A stretch of DNA of 64,000 bases from Mordavella massiliensis. GTDB lineage: Bacteria; Bacillota; Clostridia; Lachnospirales; Lachnospiraceae. The position numbers were made by a program, and so were the translations under genes. Shown one piece after another: positions 60,574-64,000 of this stretch (the stretch's first letter is position 1; each line of letters starts with the position of its first letter). Location of the stretch: assembly GCF_016901695.1 (NCBI RefSeq), contig NZ_JACJKS010000003.1, forward strand, positions 155,204-219,203, read 5' to 3'. The notes beneath the pieces are model-generated. The model saw nothing but the letters and a program-made list of their open reading frames with translations. It made no database searches and was not told the DNA's origin.

Positions 60574-61233
60574 ATGACGCGAGAAGAATATGTGGCAAGA
60601 ATGAATTCCGAGGACGACTGGGCGCCTGGTTGGGATGCGGTTGAGGAGGAATTTGCTCGGTTATATCCAGGAAAAGAGCCTGCTCATTATGGCACGGAAA
60701 TCCACGCAAGGGCCATGTTTGGCGTGGATAATTATCTTGACGGTTATTCGCTTTACGATTCCGGAAAAGGCTACCAGCATATTGTTACATACGGAATGAG
60801 TGAGCTTTATATGAATGAAGAGGCCTTTGGCGGGGAATACAGCAGGTGGGGCTATGAGATGACTATAAAGCTGAAAGAAAGCAGGCCCGAAGATTGTCTC
60901 TGGGCTCTGGATATGCTGTCCAATCTTGCCCGGTATACCTATACGACCGAGCGGTTCTTTGAAGCCGGGGAGTGCGTGCCCGGAAACGGGACGTCCCTTC
61001 ATATGGGGACGGATTCCCTGATCACTGCGCTTGTTACGGTAAATGACACTTCCGCCCAGACACTGAACACGGTCCACGGAAGAGTGGAATTTATCCAGTT
61101 TGTGGGAATAACAGAGGCGGAACTTGATAAGATACGGGAAGATCACGGAAATCTTCCGCTTTTGATTGAGAAAATGAGAGAAGATAATCCAGAATTGATT
61201 ACCGACATGCAAAGAACAAGATCCTATTTGTAA
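60574..61233 (+). CDS. SUFU (suppressor of fused) domain protein
   Basis: This is a 219-residue cytosolic protein of the bacterial SUFU superfamily. Characteristic segments are YPGKEPAHYGTEIHARAMFG, HIVTYGMSELYMNEEAFGG, WGYEMTIKL and VEFIQFVGITEAELD. Bacterial SUFU proteins often serve as immunity proteins in polymorphic toxin loci. No toxin gene is seen nearby, so this may be an orphan immunity gene. The ATG at 60574 is chosen because AGGAG is eight bases upstream. The next gene begins 12 bases after its stop. Confidence 0.8.
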   Translation: MTREEYVARMNSEDDWAPGWDAVEEEFARLYPGKEPAHYGTEIHARAMFGVDNYLDGYSLYDSGKGYQHIVTYGMSELYMNEEAFGGEYSRWGYEMTIKLKESRPEDCLWALDMLSNLARYTYTTERFFEAGECVPGNGTSLHMGTDSLITALVTVNDTSAQTLNTVHGRVEFIQFVGITEAELDKIREDHGNLPLLIEKMREDNPELITDMQRTRSYL

Positions 61234-61245
61234 AGCAGGAATTGA

Positions 61246-61950
61246 ATGAAGATTACAGGGACAAAATCTTACATACAGATTGAAGAAGAAAATGGAAATA
61301 TCGCCAGATTTGATGGGGAAGCCTGCCTGGGGGAATTTTATGCATATGCCAGCTCCATCCGGTGGGTCCGCCACAGGGGCGAGGCAACAGACGGGGACCG
61401 GATCGATCTGATCTACCGGGCGACCAGATATGGAAAAGAGACGGATACCAGAGTTCTTTTTTTCGATGTCGATGGCAGCGTAATGTTTGAGACGGAGCTG
61501 AGGTTGAAAACTGAAGTGAATTTTTTCAAAGGCCAGCTCCTTTTCCCAGTGGTGGTCGTTTTATCTTTGTTTTTCTCTGCGCTGCTGATCGCGGCGCTGG
61601 ATGTGGTAAGTCCAGGGTTTTATCTTGCATTTTGCGTGGGCTCCCTGATGTTTGCCAGTCCGTTTCTTATCTGGATGCTGCGGATCTGCAGGTTCCGGCT
61701 TATGGCAGAGGGCTGCGACGTTACGTTTACTCCTGTTTTTGGAAGAAGAGATCGCTTTCCTGTGAGTGCGATCACCCGGGTCGTCCGCAGGACCAGGAGA
61801 GACTGCGGATGTGAGGAAGTGAAAAAGATTCGGATTTATACCGATAGCAGGCGGATCACCATAACCCGGGAAATGGAAGGGATCGACGACATGGATGCCT
61901 ATCTTCTGCGGCATGTGGATGCAGAAAAAATCATCACCAGACGGCGCTAA
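61246..61950 (+). CDS. membrane protein with PH-like C-terminal domain, unknown function
   Basis: This is a 234-residue protein with a soluble N-terminal beta-rich part (about 1-85), two adjacent transmembrane helices (about 97-118 and 124-145) and a C-terminal segment (about 150-230; CDVTFTPVFGRRDRFPVSAI then KKIRIYTDSRRITITREMEG) that resembles the bacterial PH-like domains of YdbS/DUF304 proteins. It follows the SUFU gene closely and is likely cotranscribed, so it may be part of the same immunity-type pair. The function is unknown. Confidence 0.65.
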   Translation: MKITGTKSYIQIEEENGNIARFDGEACLGEFYAYASSIRWVRHRGEATDGDRIDLIYRATRYGKETDTRVLFFDVDGSVMFETELRLKTEVNFFKGQLLFPVVVVLSLFFSALLIAALDVVSPGFYLAFCVGSLMFASPFLIWMLRICRFRLMAEGCDVTFTPVFGRRDRFPVSAITRVVRRTRRDCGCEEVKKIRIYTDSRRITITREMEGIDDMDAYLLRHVDAEKIITRRR

Positions 61951-62054
61951 ACTGCAGGTAAACTATCGGTCGGGGAAAGGAAACCGGCAGTCGGTTGAGT
62001 TCCGTAAGCAGAGAATGTTAACATGCAGTCATCAAAGCAAAGGAGTGAACACAT

Positions 62055-62471
62055 ATGAGGCAACAGACATTTGGAACGATGATCGCAGCGCTTCGCAAAG
62101 AACAGGGAATGACCCAGCTTGAGCTGGCGGAGAAAATGGGAGTTACGGACAAGGCAGTGTCAAAATGGGAGCGGGATCTGTCCTTCCCTGATATAAACAG
62201 CCTTCCCAAGCTGGCGGAGATTTTTCATGTCTCTGTAGATGAACTGATGCAGGTGAAAACGGATGCAAAAGGAAATGGAGAAGAGAAGCATAAAACCGCT
62301 GAGATCGTGAATCTTGCATTAAAAGGCGTTGCCCTGGCAATGGGAGTTGCGGTTATGGTTCTTTCCATTCTTAATGAGATTGAAAGTGACAGTGCCATCC
62401 GCATGCTTGGGATCGGCCTGGCCTGTCTGGCGTTTGCGCAGATGGCGCAGAAGAAAGATGGCAGAGGGTAG
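62055..62471 (+). CDS. XRE-family regulator with C-terminal membrane helices
   Basis: This is a 138-residue protein with an N-terminal Cro/C1-type helix-turn-helix (about 7-62; MTQLELAEKMGVTDKAVSKWERDLSFPD). The linker is followed by two hydrophobic segments (about 87-106 and 112-130), suggesting a membrane-bound regulator or a tether for sensing. The ATG follows AAAGGAGTGAACACAT. Its terminator overlaps the last codons. The target is unknown. Confidence 0.85.
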   Translation: MRQQTFGTMIAALRKEQGMTQLELAEKMGVTDKAVSKWERDLSFPDINSLPKLAEIFHVSVDELMQVKTDAKGNGEEKHKTAEIVNLALKGVALAMGVAVMVLSILNEIESDSAIRMLGIGLACLAFAQMAQKKDGRG

Positions 62472-62499
62472 ATTTGTCTATTCTGCCATCTTGTTTTTT
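62455..62499 (+). terminator. terminator of the XRE regulator gene
   Basis: AAGATGGCAGA and TCTGCCATCTT form an 11-bp stem with a 16-base loop, followed by GTTTTTT. The 5' arm lies in the coding end of the gene. Confidence 0.8.
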
Positions 62500-62639
62500 A
62501 AGAGCTTATCCACTATAATGAACAGACAATCAATGGGAAGGTTCTTCTTCCCACAAAGGGCCGGATCTTCCGGCTGTCCATTTTTATCCGGCGGTTTCCG
62601 CCATTTATTTCCAGACCTTTTTTAGAGCTCACTTAAAGG

Positions 62640-62668
62640 TTGCAACGCTTTGTTTTGTTTTCTATAAT
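62640..62668 (+). promoter_or_regulatory. promoter of the Rpn-family gene
   Basis: TTGCAA and TATAAT are separated by 17 bases, 15 bases before the start codon, so the leader is very short. Confidence 0.65.
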
Positions 62669-62683
62669 GAAAGGAGAAAATTA

Positions 62684-63658
62684 ATGATGCAACAATTTCA
62701 TACTCAGGAATATCCTGCTGTGAACCGCAACTACAAGGATCGCCTGTTTCGTTTTGTGTTTAAGAACAAGAAGGATCTTCTGGATCTATATAATGCGATC
62801 AACGGAACGGACTATGACAATCCGGAAGAGCTGGAGGTCAATACCCTGGAAAATGTTCTGTACCTTTCCATGAAGAATGATTTGTCCTTCCTGATCGACG
62901 CGGAGCTAAACCTGTATGAGCACCAGAGTACTTACAATCCCAACATGCCTATGAGGGGGCTTCTGTATTTCGCAGGTGTTTACAACAGACATATTTCCAG
63001 CCGTGAGATCAATATTTACAGCAGTTCACCTAAAGTGTTTCCTTTTCCCCAGCACATCGTGTTCTACAACGGGACCCAGGAGGAACCGGACCGGAAGATT
63101 TTAAAACTGTCAGATCTTTTCCGGCGGCCAAACGGGGAGAAAGAACCCTGCCTGGAATGTCAGACGTTGATGTTGAACATCAATTACGGGCATAACAGGG
63201 AATTGATGAAGAAATGCAGGCGTCTGGAGGAATACGCCATCTTCGTGGACACCATCCGGAAGAATCAGGCGAAGGGGCAAGACCTGCAGGAAGCAGTGGA
63301 AGCGTCGGTGGAAAGCTGTATTGCCGGCGGGGTTCTGGCGGATATCCTGAGAGCGCAGAAAGCAGAGGTGGTACAGATGGTACTGGAAGGATTTGACCAG
63401 GAAGCATACGAGAAAGCCATGAAAAAAGAGGGCTATGAAGATGGCTATCAGGAGGGAAAAGAAGACGGATATCAGGAAGGGAAAAAGAGCGGATATCAGG
63501 ATGGAATCGAGCAAGGAATTGAGCGGGGAATCTGTGGGTTGATCCGTTCCTTAAAGGAATTCGATATTCCGAAGGAGCAGATTTTGCAAAAACTTCAGGA
63601 CACCTATGAACTTACAGAAGAAGAAGCCAGGGGTTATATAGATAAAATTTGTAGATGA
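62684..63658 (+). CDS. Rpn family PD-(D/E)XK nuclease/putative transposase
   Basis: This is a 324-residue protein of the Rpn/PDDEXK recombination-promoting nuclease group (PF04754-like). The N-terminal nuclease fold includes DRLFRFVFKNKKDLLDLYNA and SFLIDAELNLYEHQSTYNPN, where the catalytic Asp, Glu and Gln are expected. The C-terminal part carries short repeats of the type GYQEGKEDGYQEGKKSGYQDG (about 248-270), then a helical tail. Such genes are multicopy and phase-variable in gut Firmicutes. The two start ATGs (62684 and 62687) are adjacent; AAGGAG lies seven bases before the first. Confidence 0.88.
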   Translation: MMQQFHTQEYPAVNRNYKDRLFRFVFKNKKDLLDLYNAINGTDYDNPEELEVNTLENVLYLSMKNDLSFLIDAELNLYEHQSTYNPNMPMRGLLYFAGVYNRHISSREINIYSSSPKVFPFPQHIVFYNGTQEEPDRKILKLSDLFRRPNGEKEPCLECQTLMLNINYGHNRELMKKCRRLEEYAIFVDTIRKNQAKGQDLQEAVEASVESCIAGGVLADILRAQKAEVVQMVLEGFDQEAYEKAMKKEGYEDGYQEGKEDGYQEGKKSGYQDGIEQGIERGICGLIRSLKEFDIPKEQILQKLQDTYELTEEEARGYIDKICR

Positions 63659-63692
63659 GAGATCGTTGGAAACAAAAGAGGATTATGAGAAA

Positions 63693-63917
63693 ATGCAGCT
63701 TCGGGAATATATTTCTTCTGATGTGGAACAGTTGGCAGAATTGTTTTACCAGACGGTTCACAGTGTCAATGGGAAAGACTATTCCACAGAGCAATTAAAT
63801 GCATGGGCAAACGGGAAAGTGGATCTGCAGGAGTGGAACCGCTCGTTTCTGGAACATTACACCATTGTGGCGGTTGAAAACGACAGAATCGTGGGGAGTA
63901 TCCCAAAGTTTGTGTAA
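63693..63917 (+). pseudogene. GNAT acetyltransferase, interrupted by an IS element
   Basis: The first 68 or so codons (MQLREYISSDVEQLAELFYQ to VENDRIVG) match the N-terminal half of a GNAT N-acetyltransferase. The acetyl-CoA-binding half is missing. The reading frame enters an IS-like end around 63897 and stops at TAA 63915-63917. The gene is thus inactive. A TTG at 63666 is an alternative start. Confidence 0.8.
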
Positions 63918-63960
63918 ACCTTCAAACTGATGTAAGATAGACTTACCAGTTTGGAGGTTT
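63916..63960 (+). promoter_or_regulatory. hairpin hiding the transposase ribosome binding site
   Basis: AAACC-TT-CAAACTG-AT-GTAAG pairs with CTTAC-CAGTTTG-GA-GGTTT, so the GGAGG of the transposase lies in the 3' arm. Insertion elements commonly use such structures to stop translation from read-through transcripts. Confidence 0.6.
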
Positions 63961-63965
63961 ATTTT

Positions 63966-64000
63966 ATGGCAAGGAAAAAAGATACCCCACAAAAAGCAGC
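63966..64000 (+). CDS. IS256-like transposase, first 11 codons (partial)
   Basis: ATG at 63966 follows GGAGG with eight-base spacing. The visible N-terminus is MARKKDTPQKA, basic as in many IS256-family transposases. The rest is beyond the window, so the family call relies on the IS end and is tentative. Confidence 0.5.
   Translation, partial: MARKKDTPQKA

Larger units (their letters stand above)
63898..64000 (+). mobile_element. left end of an IS256-like element (runs off the window)
   Basis: The GNAT frame is cut near 63897. CCCAAAGTTTGTGTAAACC, which resembles IS256-family terminal repeats, lies directly after the break, followed by a hairpin and the start of a transposase gene. The right end and target duplication are outside the window. 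Confidence 0.65.

Noticed and set aside
63420..63500. Short repeats in the Rpn-family gene as a CRISPR-like or other DNA repeat
   Set aside because: The repeats are in frame and encode GYQEGK-type units usual at the end of this protein family. There are no spacers.

Overview
The window looks like a chromosome segment from a low-GC-phylum (Firmicutes/Bacillota) anaerobe of the Lachnospiraceae type. This rests on gene content and order: rpmF-plsX-acpP-rnc-smc-ftsY, tepA-ftsK, recA-recX-rny, nudix-spoIIM-xerD-like, NfnAB, formate-THF ligase, acetate kinase/phosphotransacetylase, Rex, and strong AGGAGG-type ribosome binding sites with GTG/TTG starts. The host sequence is GC-rich with few intergenic gaps. 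No tRNA, rRNA or CRISPR array was recognised.

Layout. About 1-9 kb: end of polA, coaE, a WalJ-like hydrolase, DegV, TmcAL (reverse), MgtE, pta-ackA, YceD, L32. About 9-17 kb: a degenerate tyrosine-recombinase homologue, then plsX, acpP, rnc, smc, ftsY. About 17-21.7 kb: threonine ammonia-lyase, then a probable Re-citrate synthase / GntR regulator / isocitrate dehydrogenase operon whose promoter is buried in a 26-bp perfect palindrome. Together with an aconitase elsewhere this would make 2-oxoglutarate for glutamate synthesis. About 21.7-25.8 kb: a putative Pho-controlled unit with a PstS-like lipoprotein whose two half-domains are in reversed order, polyphosphate kinase and a CorA-like transporter. 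About 25.8-36 kb: ABC-F protein, Rex, NAD(P)H-hydrate repair enzyme, alanine racemase, a MazF toxin with no visible antitoxin, a CBS/CorC protein, YebC, a CFI-box protein and O-acetylhomoserine sulfhydrylase. About 35.5-51.5 kb: TepA, FtsK, Fhs, a zinc-ribbon/TPR membrane protein, a GH25 lysozyme, recA (with a LexA box), recX, rny, a Nudix enzyme, a SpoIIM-like protein, a C-terminally truncated XerD-like protein, NfnAB and RlmH.

From about 51.5 kb to the end the sequence becomes more AT-rich and accessory: a sortase-anchored surface protein, small membrane peptides, an MBL hydrolase with a cyclase, an Lsa-like antibiotic-resistance ABC-F gene, an IS91-family element with a companion integrase broken by an 11-bp duplication, a SUFU-domain protein, a membrane protein, an XRE regulator, an Rpn-type nuclease, and a GNAT gene cut by an IS256-like element that runs off the end.

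The most notable signals are: (1) a complete leader-peptide/terminator/antiterminator attenuator upstream of the Lsa-like ABC-F gene; (2) the circularly permuted PstS-like lipoprotein with ppk1 under 11-bp direct repeats resembling a Pho box; (3) the citrate synthase-like/GntR/icd operon and its operator; (4) two separate tyrosine-recombinase homologues in core operons that have lost catalytic residues.
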